From Microbacterium trichothecenolyticum (GTDB lineage Bacteria; Actinomycetota; Actinomycetes; Actinomycetales; Microbacteriaceae): a stretch of DNA of 64,000 bases. A program made the position numbers and the translations under genes. Each line of letters opens with the position of its first letter. Positions within the stretch are counted from its first letter, which is position 1. The stretch spans positions 1-64,000 of the forward strand of contig NZ_JYJA01000020.1 of assembly GCF_000956465.1 (NCBI RefSeq), in the 5' to 3' direction. The notes below the pieces were generated by a model, which did no database searches, was not told where the DNA came from, and saw only the letters and a program-made list of their open reading frames with translations. Shown here one piece after another: positions 49,233 to 58,460 of this stretch.

Positions 49233-50705
49233 ATGGCGAGGCGCGCGACGGTGATCGGCAGTGGCCCCAACGGGCTGTCGGCCGCGGTCGCGCTGGCGCG
49301 CGCCGGCTACGAGGTGCGCGTGCTCGAGGCCGCCGCGACCATCGGCGGCGGCGTCCGCACCGCGGCGCTCACCCTTCCCGGCTTCCGCCACGACGTGTGC
49401 TCGGCGGTGCACCCCGCGGCGCTGTCGTCGCCCTTCTTCCGGGCGTTCGGCATCCACGAGCGGGTCGGCTGGATCCACCCGCTCGCCTCGTACGCGCAGC
49501 CGCTGGACGGCGGGCGCGCGGCGATCGCGTGGCGCGACATCGAGCGCACGGCCGATGCCCTCGGCCCCGACGGCCGCGCATGGCGGGCGGTCCTGCGCCC
49601 TCTCAGCCGTCACCTCGGCGGCCTCGTGGACTTCACCGGGTCACAGCTGCTGCGGTGGCCGCGGCATCCGGTCACCACCGTCCGGTTCGGTTTGCGCGCC
49701 CTGCAGCTCGGGACGCGCCTAGGCCGCGGGACCTTTCGCACCGAGGAGGCGAACGCGCTGCTCGCGGGCGTGCTCGCGCACGCGAACACCCCGCTGCCCT
49801 CGCTCGGAGGGGCCGCCTCGGGGCTCTTCCTCGCAGCGCACGGGCACTCCGCCGACGGCTGGGCGTTCCCCCGCGGCGGCTCGCAGGCGATCGCGGACGC
49901 GCTCGTCGCCGATCTGGAGGCGCACGGTGGCGGCGTCGAAACCGGCAACCGGGTGCAGACCCTCGCGGGACTGGACTGGGGTGATCCGGATGCCGGCGAC
50001 CTGCTGCTGCTCGACACCACGCCGCGGCTCCTCCTCACGCACCCCGACCTTCCCGCGCGGTACGCGCACGCCGTGCGGCAGTACCGCTACGGCCCGGCCG
50101 CCGCGAAGGTCGACTTCGCCCTCGACGGCCCCGTGCCGTGGTCCCATCCCGACGTCGCCCTGGCCCCCACCGTGCACCTCGGCGGCACACGGGAAGAGGT
50201 CGAGGCGAGCGAGAACGCAGTGGCGCGAGGCCGCCTGACCGACCGGCCGTACGTCCTGACCGTGCAGCCGAGCGTGCTCGACGGCACTCGTGCCCCCTCG
50301 GGCAAGCACGTGCTGTGGGCGTACATCCACGTTCCGGCGGGGTCCACGTTCGACCCCACCGAAGCCGTCGTGCGGCAGGTCGAGCGCTTCGCTCCGGGAT
50401 TCCGTCACGGCATCCTCGCGAGCCACGCGATGACGGCCGCCCAGCGCGCCGCGTACAACCCCGCCGACATCGACGGCGACATCCTCGGCGGCGCGTTCAC
50501 GTTCGCGCAGGCGATCCGGCGCCCCGTCGTGTCGACGACGCCGTGGCGCACCCCGCTGCGGGGCGTTTACCTCGCGTCGGCGTCGACCCCGCCCGGACCC
50601 GGCGTCACCGGCATGCCGGGGTGGTACGCCGCACGCCAGGCCCTGCACGATCGCGGGCGTCGTCGTGGCGACCGCCTCGAACTCGGGGATCTCTTCGGAG
50701 CGTGA
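49233..50705 (+). CDS. FAD-dependent oxidoreductase, phytoene-desaturase-like (NAD(P)/FAD)
   Basis: 490 residues. A dinucleotide motif at the N-terminus (ATVIGSGPNGLSAAVALARAGYEVRVLEAAATIGGGVRTAAL) is followed by the desaturase-like core (SAVHPAALSSPFFRAFG, FPRGGSQAIADALVADLEAHGG) and the C-terminal FAD motif (GVYLASASTPPGPGVTGMPGWYAARQAL). This is the carotenoid isomerase/desaturase-like group common in actinobacteria outside carotenoid clusters. GGAAGG precedes the ATG. No crt genes are nearby, so the substrate is unknown. Stop followed within a few bases by the lipase maturation factor homologue, so the two are likely co-transcribed. Confidence 0.87.
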   Translation: MARRATVIGSGPNGLSAAVALARAGYEVRVLEAAATIGGGVRTAALTLPGFRHDVCSAVHPAALSSPFFRAFGIHERVGWIHPLASYAQPLDGGRAAIAWRDIERTADALGPDGRAWRAVLRPLSRHLGGLVDFTGSQLLRWPRHPVTTVRFGLRALQLGTRLGRGTFRTEEANALLAGVLAHANTPLPSLGGAASGLFLAAHGHSADGWAFPRGGSQAIADALVADLEAHGGGVETGNRVQTLAGLDWGDPDAGDLLLLDTTPRLLLTHPDLPARYAHAVRQYRYGPAAAKVDFALDGPVPWSHPDVALAPTVHLGGTREEVEASENAVARGRLTDRPYVLTVQPSVLDGTRAPSGKHVLWAYIHVPAGSTFDPTEAVVRQVERFAPGFRHGILASHAMTAAQRAAYNPADIDGDILGGAFTFAQAIRRPVVSTTPWRTPLRGVYLASASTPPGPGVTGMPGWYAARQALHDRGRRRGDRLELGDLFGA

Positions 50706-50709
50706 CCGG

Positions 50710-52254
50710 GTGGACGCTTTCGCCGCGGTCGACTTCGAGTTCGCTCGACAGGTGCTGCAGCGGGGCATCGCGGCCCTGTTCGTCATCGCGTTCGTCTCGT
50801 CGCTGAACCAGTTCCGCCCGCTTCTCGGCGAGCACGGCCTGCTGCCCGCGTCGGAGCTGCTCGAGTGGGTGCGAACCTCGAAAAGAGGGGCCCGGATGCT
50901 GCGCCCCACCCTGTTCCGTCATTTCCGGTACACCGACCGCAGACTCGTCGCCCTGTGCTGGACGGGCATCCTGATCGCCGCGACGCTGGTCGCGGGCCTC
51001 CCGCAGCTCGGTCCGCCGTGGGTGCCGATGCTGTGCTTCCTCGCGCTGTGGCTCGGGTACATGTCGATCACGAGCGTCGGGCAGACCTTCTATGGATTCG
51101 GGTGGGAGATGCTGCTGCTCGAGGCCGGCTTCCTCGCGGCGTTCCTGGGCTCTGACGACCAGCCGCCGCCGGTCGTCGTGATCGTGCTGTTCTGGTGGCT
51201 GGTGTTCCGACTCGAGTTCGGCGCGGGCATGATCAAGATCCGCGGCGGGCGCGAGTGGCGCGACCTCACCGCGCTCACCTACCACCACGAGACGCAGCCG
51301 ATGCCGGGGCCGCTCAGCCGCCAGGCGCACCTCCTCCCCCGCTGGTTCCACAAGGGCGAGGTGCTCGCCAACCACTTCGCGCAGCTCGTGGTGCCGTGGT
51401 TCTTGTTCGCGCCGTTCGCCGGGCTCTTCGTGTCCGGACCGGTGCCCGCCATCGTCGGGGCGGTGGCGGCCGCGATCGTCATCGCGACGCAGGCGTGGCT
51501 CGTCGTCACCGGCAACTTCGCATGGCTCAACTGGATGACGATCGTGCTCGCCTTCGCGGCGATCGGACTGCCGGGCATGGGCGCAGAGTATGAAGGCGCG
51601 GCTGGGCCCACGCGCCTGGAGGCTCCGGCCACCGCGCCGGCGGTGACCGGCGAGGGCGTGGGGACCCTTCCTCCCGGTGTGTTCAGCGGGATCCCGGTGT
51701 ACTGGCTCGTCATCACCTGCGCGGTCGGCGTGCTGTACCTCGTGATCAGCTGGTGGCCGCTGCGGAACCTGTTCGCGCGGCGGCAGCTGATGAACGCGTC
51801 GTTCAACCGGTGGCAGCTCGCCAACGCCTACGGTGCGTTCGGCACGGTCACGAAGGAGCGCATCGAGATCGTCGTCGAGGGCACGATGGACGACGATCCT
51901 GACAGAGCCACGTGGCACGAGTACGGCTTCAAGGGAAAGCCCGGCGAGGTGCACCGCATCCCGCGGCAGTTCGCACCGTACCACCTGCGCCTCGACTGGC
52001 TGATGTGGTTCCTCCCGCTCGGGCGGTCACTGGACGAGTGGTTCACCGCATTCCTGGTGCGGCTGCTGGAAGCGGATGCTGCGACCCTGCGTCTGCTCGC
52101 GCACGATCCGTTCTCGGGCGAGCGGCCGCGATGGGTTCGGGCCGTGTCGTACCGCTACCGCTTCACCACGCGCGCGGAGTTCCGCGAGTCCCGCGCCCGG
52201 TGGAAGCGCGACCGGCGGCGCACGGTCATGGGACCGGCGTCCCTCCGCCGCTGA
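50710..52254 (+). CDS. Lipase maturation factor (LMF1) family membrane protein
   Basis: 514 residues. About nine membrane segments with family landmarks: VFRLEFGAGMIKIRGGREWRDLTALTYHHETQPMPGPLSRQAHLLPRWFHKGEVLANHF (about residues 160-220), and the C-terminal soluble part with WHEYGFKGKPGEVHRIPRQFAPYHLRLDWLMWF and HDPFSGERPRWVRAVSYRYRFT. Vertebrate LMF1 folds lipases in the ER; bacterial homologues are uncharacterised. The GTG at 50710 with GGAG upstream is preferred over a GTG at 50665 that would overlap the preceding gene by 41 nt. Its 3' end overlaps the convergent MFS gene by 29 nt. Confidence 0.88.
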   Translation: MDAFAAVDFEFARQVLQRGIAALFVIAFVSSLNQFRPLLGEHGLLPASELLEWVRTSKRGARMLRPTLFRHFRYTDRRLVALCWTGILIAATLVAGLPQLGPPWVPMLCFLALWLGYMSITSVGQTFYGFGWEMLLLEAGFLAAFLGSDDQPPPVVVIVLFWWLVFRLEFGAGMIKIRGGREWRDLTALTYHHETQPMPGPLSRQAHLLPRWFHKGEVLANHFAQLVVPWFLFAPFAGLFVSGPVPAIVGAVAAAIVIATQAWLVVTGNFAWLNWMTIVLAFAAIGLPGMGAEYEGAAGPTRLEAPATAPAVTGEGVGTLPPGVFSGIPVYWLVITCAVGVLYLVISWWPLRNLFARRQLMNASFNRWQLANAYGAFGTVTKERIEIVVEGTMDDDPDRATWHEYGFKGKPGEVHRIPRQFAPYHLRLDWLMWFLPLGRSLDEWFTAFLVRLLEADAATLRLLAHDPFSGERPRWVRAVSYRYRFTTRAEFRESRARWKRDRRRTVMGPASLRR

Positions 52255-53773
52255 CGGCGGCCTTGCGCTCGCGCGCGCTGCGGCGCGCGGTGAGGTCGAC
52301 GATGGCCACCAGGAACGCGAGCGCGAGGAAGACCGCGACAGACAGCATCCCGAAGGCGTACGCGTCGTGGTAGACGACGAGGCTGTCGTGGGAGCCGGAC
52401 TCGCGGTAGATCGCGGCGTAGAACAGCGACAGCGCGACCGCTGTGCCGACCGCCGCGCCGATGCGCTGGCCCAGCTGGCCGACGGAGCCGGCGAGGCCGC
52501 CCTGCTTGACCGGGATGTCGCCGAGAGTGAGCGCCTGGTTCGGGGCGATCACGAGACCGCCTCCGGCACCCCCGACGGTCATGACCGCGGCGGCGATGTA
52601 GGGGGTCCACGCGGGGTCGCTGTAGAGCGCCGCGAGCACCAGCCCGCCGACGCACAGCAGCATGCCGGCGAGACCCCACACCACGACCACGCGGCCGTGC
52701 GTGCTGACGAGGTTGCCGCCGATCCACGAGGTGACGGCGGAGGCGAGCGCGAATCCGATCGAGACCATGCCCGCGTACACCGGTGCGAGCCCGAGGCCGA
52801 GCTGCAGGAACAGCGTCGTGACGAGGAACATCGCCGGCGCCGCGGTGAAGTACGCCGTCTGCAGCAGCGTGCCGTTGCGATACGACGTGATGCGGAAGAG
52901 GCCGAGCGGGATGAGCGGGTTGCGGCCGCGCTTCGCGTAGCGACGCTCCCACGCGATGAAGGCGGACGCGAACAGCGCGAAGGCGACGAGCAGCCACCAC
53001 CGCGCCGGGTTGTCGGTGGGCGCGCCGGTGGTGAAGAGGAAGGGCCACATGAGCGAGATCACGCTCGCGCCGAACAGCAGCACACCGACCGGGTCGAGCT
53101 GCACCTTGCGCTGGGATCGCGTGCGGGTGTCGGGCAGGAGCCACAGCGCGAGCGCGATCGCGATGAGGCACAGCGGCACGTTCATCCAGAAGATGAGCCG
53201 CCAGCCGTTCGTCGGCCCGCCGAGGGCGATGAGCAGACCGCCGAGCGTCGGGCCGAATGCCGTCGCGATGCCGATCGTCGCGCCGAAGAGGCCGAAGGCG
53301 CGGGCACGCTCCTTGCCCTGGAACAGCTCCTGCGCCATGCCGAGCACCTGTGGCATCTGGATGCCCGCCGCCACGCCCTGCAGGAGCCGCCCGATCAGCA
53401 GCGCCTCGGCGGTCGGCGCGAGCGCGCACAGCACGCTGGTGACCGTATAGAGCGAGAGACCCACGACGAACAGCGTCCGCCGCGAGCGCTGGTCGCCCAG
53501 GCGGCCCATCGGCACGAGCACGAGCCCGAAGGTGAGGACGAATCCCGACACGATCAGCTGCAGCTGGGTCGAGCTCGCTCCGAGCACCTCGCCGATCGAC
53601 GGCAGCGCGACGTTGACCTTCGTCATGTCGAGGATGGTGATCGCCGCGACCGAGACGCAGACCCAGAATGCGCGCCAGCGGGCGCCGTGGGACAGGGGGA
53701 TGACGGCGGTCGTGACCGGCACGGCGCGCGCCGGCCTCGAGGTTCTCTGCGGCGTCGGCTGTGGCTGGGACAT
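52226..53773 (-). CDS. MFS transporter, DHA2-type (14 TM) drug exporter
   Basis: 515 residues. 14 membrane helices and the DHA2 signatures: motif A-like MGRLGDQRSRRTLFVVGL (about residue 88), motif C-like GPTLGGLLIALGGPTNGWRLIFWMNVPL (about 170-198) and LDMTKVNVALPSIGEVL near the first helix. It is a proton-driven efflux pump of the EmrB/QacA family. The last 29 nt overlap the convergent LMF1-like gene. No regulator is adjacent, and the substrate is unknown. Confidence 0.9.
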   Translation of the reverse strand: MSQPQPTPQRTSRPARAVPVTTAVIPLSHGARWRAFWVCVSVAAITILDMTKVNVALPSIGEVLGASSTQLQLIVSGFVLTFGLVLVPMGRLGDQRSRRTLFVVGLSLYTVTSVLCALAPTAEALLIGRLLQGVAAGIQMPQVLGMAQELFQGKERARAFGLFGATIGIATAFGPTLGGLLIALGGPTNGWRLIFWMNVPLCLIAIALALWLLPDTRTRSQRKVQLDPVGVLLFGASVISLMWPFLFTTGAPTDNPARWWLLVAFALFASAFIAWERRYAKRGRNPLIPLGLFRITSYRNGTLLQTAYFTAAPAMFLVTTLFLQLGLGLAPVYAGMVSIGFALASAVTSWIGGNLVSTHGRVVVVWGLAGMLLCVGGLVLAALYSDPAWTPYIAAAVMTVGGAGGGLVIAPNQALTLGDIPVKQGGLAGSVGQLGQRIGAAVGTAVALSLFYAAIYRESGSHDSLVVYHDAYAFGMLSVAVFLALAFLVAIVDLTARRSARERKAAVSGGGTPVP

Positions 53774-53841
53774 CTCGCCCAGGCTAACCCCGTCCGCGGC
53801 GCGTCGGGCGCAGACTCCGGCGAGCGGGAGATGATGGGAGG

Positions 53842-54399
53842 GTGAGACTCCTCGTCGCCGCCCTCGCCTCCGAGCTCGTCGCGTTCCCCGACGACCTCGA
53901 CGGATTCGACCGCCTCGTCACCGGCCCCGGCAAGCTCCAGGCGACATACGCGCTCACCCGCGCCCTCGACGCGAACGCATACGACGAGGTGGTGGTGGTC
54001 GGCACCGCGGGCGCGATCGACGCCCGGCTCGAGGCATCCGTCTACGAGATCGCCGCCGCCCTGCAGCACGACGTCACCGACATCGACGGGATCGTCGGTC
54101 AGCATGTGTCGCTGCCGGCGCGCGTCGAGCTCGACGCCGACGGCGTGACGATCGCGACCGGCGACCACTTCGTCGACGACTCCGAGGCCGTGGAGGTCAT
54201 CCGGCCGCTCGGCGCCGGCCTCGTCGACATGGAGACGTACGCCTACATCTGGGTCGCGCAGCGGTTCGGCGTGCCGATCCGCGTGCTCAAGGCCGTCTCA
54301 GACCGCGCCCAGGACGGCGCGATCACCGACTGGCGCACGGCCGTGGCCGCCTGCAGCCACCAGCTGCGCGACCGCATCCGCGCCGACTACGGCGTCTGA
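53842..54399 (+). CDS. Nucleosidase of the MTA/SAH nucleosidase (PNP) superfamily
   Basis: 185 residues. VTGPGKLQATYALTRAL, VVVGTAGAIDARL (about residue 50), GAGLVDMETYAYIWVAQRFGVPIRVLKAVSDRAQDG (about 127-162) match the MTAN/PNP fold, including the VDMET Glu that contacts ribose and the catalytic Asp in SDRA. It is about 45 residues shorter than E. coli Pfs, as is common for the actinobacterial short class. It would split an N-glycosidic bond of a purine nucleoside such as MTA or SAH. GTG start with GGGAGG close by. Confidence 0.82.
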   Translation: MRLLVAALASELVAFPDDLDGFDRLVTGPGKLQATYALTRALDANAYDEVVVVGTAGAIDARLEASVYEIAAALQHDVTDIDGIVGQHVSLPARVELDADGVTIATGDHFVDDSEAVEVIRPLGAGLVDMETYAYIWVAQRFGVPIRVLKAVSDRAQDGAITDWRTAVAACSHQLRDRIRADYGV

Positions 54400-54406
54400 C
54401 CCCGCC

Positions 54407-55258
54407 TCACGACACCCACTGCGTCTTCGCCCATGTGATGTTCGCCAGCGTGGCCTGGCCCGACAGCGACGGGTGGAAGTAGTCCCGCGTCGAGATGTCG
54501 GACTTCGCGAACGCATAGTTCGCGACCGCGTATCCGTCGAATCGGCACTTCGCGGTGGCTGCGCAGGCGGCCTCCAGCACCTTGTTGAAATCGGTCACCC
54601 GCTGCTGCACCAGCGTGCGGCGCTGCACGTCGGCGGTCGCGCTGCTGCTCGGGTTGGCGAGCATCGATTGGCAGGTGCCGAGCAGCGACCACGCGAGACG
54701 GGCGGACAGACTCGACCTGTTGATGTCGTAGAGGCGCTGCAGGCTCGGGATGCTCGCGACGAAGATCTCCGGCGCCGCCGGACTCGCTGCCAGGGTGGAG
54801 AGCGCCGCCTGCACGTTGGTCCGGAACGCATCGACCGACGTCATCTGCGCCACGGTCCGGGTGCAGGCGTCGATCGCGCCGATCTCGATCGTGACGTACT
54901 CTGCCCCCTGTCCGGCGGCCATCTGCGCCTGGGCGGGCAGCGCCGACGATCCCACGCCTGATTTGGCGTCGTTGAAGACGTTGACGAGGCCTGCAGACCC
55001 GGCCGCCCGCAACCGCTGCAGGTGCGAGTTGACCGATGTCGTGGTTCCGGTGGACCAGCTGTTGGCCGGACATGACGTGAGGCTCGAACACGTCATCGCC
55101 GCCTGGGTGATCGAGTCCCCGAGCGAGGCCATGCGGGTGATCATCGCCGGCGCGGGTGCGGCGTGCGCGGCGGAGGCGGCGCTGAGAGTGCCGGTGAGAA
55201 GAAGGGCGGATGCCGCGAACGCGGCGAGGGCGCGGCGCGCCCGAGAGGTGGAACGCAT
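54407..55258 (-). CDS. Secreted SGNH/GDSL family hydrolase
   Basis: 283 residues. Signal peptide AAFAASALLLTGTLSAASAAHAAPAPA (cleavage about residue 37). The block I nucleophile is in MASLGDSITQAAMTC (about 45), block III-like in IEIGAIDACTRT (about 118) and block V D-x-x-H in DYFHPSLSGQ (about 262). Six cysteines suggest disulfides typical of secreted Streptomyces-type SGNH esterases. GGAG precedes the ATG at 55258. Likely an extracellular lipase or esterase; substrate unknown. The 193 nt upstream, to the end of sbcC, holds no gene. Confidence 0.88.
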   Translation of the reverse strand: MRSTSRARRALAAFAASALLLTGTLSAASAAHAAPAPAMITRMASLGDSITQAAMTCSSLTSCPANSWSTGTTTSVNSHLQRLRAAGSAGLVNVFNDAKSGVGSSALPAQAQMAAGQGAEYVTIEIGAIDACTRTVAQMTSVDAFRTNVQAALSTLAASPAAPEIFVASIPSLQRLYDINRSSLSARLAWSLLGTCQSMLANPSSSATADVQRRTLVQQRVTDFNKVLEAACAATAKCRFDGYAVANYAFAKSDISTRDYFHPSLSGQATLANITWAKTQWVS

Positions 55259-55451
55259 TTCGACTCCGTACGTCGTCGTAACGAGAGGGCGCGGCTGACG
55301 GCCGCGGCCGGACGAGCGCCGGCGGTCGGGCGGGATCGCGAATCCCCAGGAAGCGATCTGCCGCGAACGATACACCCGTGCATCGCCCCGGCGACAGGGG
55401 GACCAGCCCCACCACGGTGCCGCGCTGGATGGGCGGAGCCGAGCCCGTGGC

Positions 55452-58400
55452 TCAGACGCGGGCGGCGGCGTCCTGCCGGATGACGCTCGGCCCGGCCGGT
55501 GTCGCCTCGACCGCGAGCTGCGCGGGCAGCTGCTCCTTCATCGCGGCCACATGGCTGATGACGCCCACGGTGCGCCCGCCCTGGCGCAGCTCGTCGAGGG
55601 TGCGCATGGCGAGGTCGAGCGTCTCCTCGTCGAGCGAGCCGAAGCCTTCGTCGACGAACAGGGTGTCGAGTCGCACACCGCCCGCACGGGCGGTGACGAC
55701 CTCGGCGAGCCCGAGGGCGAGCGCGAGCGATGCGAGGAACGTCTCGCCGCCCGACAACGACTGGGCCGGACGGGACTGGCCGGTGAAGGCGTCCATGATC
55801 TCGAGGCCGAGGCCGGACGCGGCGCCGCGCGCGGCCCGCGCATCGGTGTGCTGCAGCCGGTAGCGACCCGACGACATGTCGCTGAGCCGCAGGTTCGCGG
55901 CGGCCACGATCTCTTCGAGTTCGGCGGCGAGCACGAACGTCTCGAGGTCCATCTTCATCGTGTTGGGGGCGCGGCCCGCGACGGTGTCGGCGAGCCGTGC
56001 GATGGCCGCGGCCTCTGCGGCGCGTGCGGCGACGCCGGCGTACGCGTGATCGATCTGCATCGCGAGATCGCGGAGTCCCGCCACCAGCGTGCGCGCGTCG
56101 CTCTCCGCGCGGAGCGCCTCGGTGCGTGCCGCGTCGGCGGCCGCGAGCGCCGCCTGTGACGCATCGGTGTCGACGCGCTCGCTCGGCGCGCCCGCGAGTT
56201 CGAGCTCGAGCTCGAGCATGCGCGCCCGCGCGGCTCCGAGCTGCGTGTCGTGCGCCGAGATCCGCTCTGCGAGGGCTTCCACGTCGGGGAGTGCGGCGAG
56301 TGCGGCGGTCGCCTCGGCGACGTCGGCGAAGACGGATGCCGCGATCCTCTCGTCGACGTCGGTGCGCGCCTGCGCTGCCAGGGTCGCCGCGCGATGCGCA
56401 TCGGCGCGGGCGTCGACCGCCGCACGGCCCGCGTCGCGGATCGAGGTGGCGTGGGCGACGCGGTCGGCGACGCTCACGTGCTCGCCGCGGGCCGCGTCGA
56501 CCGCCTCGCGCGCAGCCGCGACCCGCTCTTCCAGCGCCGCGATCCGGGTGCGTGCCTCGGCGAGTCGCTCCGTCAGGGATGCTCGGGATGTCTCGGCCTC
56601 GTGGTCGAGCGCCGCCAGCTCGGTGCGCCGGGCCGCGAGCGCATCGCGGCGTTGGACGGCGCGCTCGGCGGCGGCCAGGTCTGCGGTGGCCGCGGCCAGC
56701 TGCTCGCGGAGCCGCTCGACGCCTTCTCCGCCGGCGCGGGCGGCTGCCGCACCATGGCGTTCCCGCGCGGTCTTCGCGACGTCCGCTGCGGTGCGCTCGC
56801 GCGCGACAGCCGCGTCACGCTGGGCGTCTGCCGCCGTGAGGAGCTCGTCGGTCACCGGCTCGTCGGCCTGCGCGGCCGGCGACGGATGTGCCGTCGCACC
56901 GCACACGGCGCAGGGCTCGCCCTCGACGAGCGTCGCGGCGAGCTCGCCCGCGTAGCCGTCGAGACGGCGCTGGAGGAGTGCGGCGACCCTCTCGGCGGCG
57001 GCGGCGGCCGCCGCGGCCGCATCGCGGTGGACGATCTCTGCTGCGCGCTGCGCGTCGGCGAGCCCCTCGGCCTCGACGGCGGCCGCAAGGCGCCCGGTGA
57101 GCTCGTCGTGGCGCACCTGAGCGGGATCGCGACGGGAGGCCGCCGCGCGCTCGGCCTCGAGCTCCGTGTCGATGCGCTCGAGCTCGGCCGGCACCTGCGC
57201 GCGCTGTGCATCGAGTGCCACGACATCGGCCTCGAGCCGCGCCGCGTCCGCTGCGGCAGCCGTCTTCCGCGTCTCGCCGTCGGCCAGGGCCGCCTCGTGC
57301 GCGAGGGCCGCGGTCCATACGGCCAGCTCGCCGGTGAGTCGCTCGACCACCGCGGAGAGATCGTCGGCGCTCGCGTCGTCGGTGCCGGCGACCGCACGAG
57401 CCCATGCCGCGTCGGCGGACGCGGCCAGCTCGGCCGACGTCGCCGCGCTGCGCTCGGCTCGGCGTGCCGTCTCGAGTGGCGCGCGCAGCACCTCTGCAGA
57501 GCGTGCCCGGTTGAGTCGCCGACGGTCGTCGGCGATCTGCGGGCCCGCCTCCTCGAGCGCGGCGAGCCGCTCCCGCGCGCGCGAGAGCTCTGCCTGCGCC
57601 TTGGCCAGCGCGACGCGCTCGGCGTGCGCAGCCTCCGCGAGGGTGCGGGTGTCGTCCGCAGCGGCGCGCTCGCGCGTCAGCGTGTCGAGGCGGTACGACG
57701 CACGCTGCTGACCGAGGTCGACCGCCGCGCGCCGCGCAGCAAGGTCGAGCGGCCTGTCGCCCTCGGCCTCCTCGGCCGGCACGAGCTCGTGCGCCGCGAT
57801 GAGGCGCTCCGCCTGATCGAGCAGGGTGCGGGCCCGTTCGCCGAGCGCGTCCAGCTCGTGCTGCGCCGCCTTGCTGCGCTCGCCCAGTTCGCGCGCGTAC
57901 TCCTCGTAGCGACGCGTGCCGAAGAGCGCGCGCAGCAACGTCTGCCGCTCCGTGCCGGAGGCGAGGAGGAACCTCGAGAAGCGGTTCTGCGCCAGCAGGA
58001 TCACCTGCTGGAACTGCTGGGCGTTGAGGCCGAGCACCTCGTCGAGGAACAGCCCGACGTCGCGTGGTTTCGCAGCGCGGCCGATCCACTCGCCCGCGAC
58101 GAGCTCTTCGAGCTCGGCCCGCGTGGGCTCGGTGGTGAGCCCGCCGCCGCGTCTTGCAGGCCGCTGGTACTCCGGAGCGCGGGTGACCCGCCAGCGCCGG
58201 TCGCCGACGGTGAACTCGAGGCGGACCTCGGTGGGATCCTCGGGCGCGCAGTGGTCGCTGCGCAGGCGCTTGTCGCCCGTCTCGTAGCGGGGCACGCTGC
58301 CGTACAGCGCGAAGCAGACGCCGTCGAGGATGCTCGACTTGCCCGCGCCGGTGCGGCCGGCGATGAGGAAGATGCCGTCGTGCGAGAACGCCTCGAAGTC

Positions 58401-58460
58401 GACGCTCTGCCTCTCGAGGAAGGGCCCGAAGCCGGTGAGCTCGAGGTGGTGCAGCCTCAC
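55452..58460 (-). CDS. sbcC: Exonuclease subunit SbcC (SMC-type ATPase)
   Basis: 1002 residues, SMC/Rad50-like. Walker A is in LIAGRTGAGKSSILDGVCFALYG (about residue 30). Long Ala/Arg/Glu-rich coiled coils (200-450 and 560-800) flank the zinc hook EGEPCAVCG (about 515). The C-terminal half has the signature QSLSGGETFLASLALALGLAEVV (about 900) and Walker B TLFVDEGFGSLDEETL (about 935). With SbcD it forms an ATP-dependent nuclease that opens hairpins and protein-blocked DNA ends. The GTG start overlaps the sbcD stop (GTGA). Confidence 0.94.
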   Translation of the reverse strand: MRLHHLELTGFGPFLERQSVDFEAFSHDGIFLIAGRTGAGKSSILDGVCFALYGSVPRYETGDKRLRSDHCAPEDPTEVRLEFTVGDRRWRVTRAPEYQRPARRGGGLTTEPTRAELEELVAGEWIGRAAKPRDVGLFLDEVLGLNAQQFQQVILLAQNRFSRFLLASGTERQTLLRALFGTRRYEEYARELGERSKAAQHELDALGERARTLLDQAERLIAAHELVPAEEAEGDRPLDLAARRAAVDLGQQRASYRLDTLTRERAAADDTRTLAEAAHAERVALAKAQAELSRARERLAALEEAGPQIADDRRRLNRARSAEVLRAPLETARRAERSAATSAELAASADAAWARAVAGTDDASADDLSAVVERLTGELAVWTAALAHEAALADGETRKTAAAADAARLEADVVALDAQRAQVPAELERIDTELEAERAAASRRDPAQVRHDELTGRLAAAVEAEGLADAQRAAEIVHRDAAAAAAAAAERVAALLQRRLDGYAGELAATLVEGEPCAVCGATAHPSPAAQADEPVTDELLTAADAQRDAAVARERTAADVAKTARERHGAAAARAGGEGVERLREQLAAATADLAAAERAVQRRDALAARRTELAALDHEAETSRASLTERLAEARTRIAALEERVAAAREAVDAARGEHVSVADRVAHATSIRDAGRAAVDARADAHRAATLAAQARTDVDERIAASVFADVAEATAALAALPDVEALAERISAHDTQLGAARARMLELELELAGAPSERVDTDASQAALAAADAARTEALRAESDARTLVAGLRDLAMQIDHAYAGVAARAAEAAAIARLADTVAGRAPNTMKMDLETFVLAAELEEIVAAANLRLSDMSSGRYRLQHTDARAARGAASGLGLEIMDAFTGQSRPAQSLSGGETFLASLALALGLAEVVTARAGGVRLDTLFVDEGFGSLDEETLDLAMRTLDELRQGGRTVGVISHVAAMKEQLPAQLAVEATPAGPSVIRQDAAARV

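Noticed and set aside
50665..50709. Upstream GTG (50665) as start of the LMF1-like gene
   Set aside because: Overlaps the preceding gene by 41 nt; GTG at 50710 has a GGAG at the right distance.
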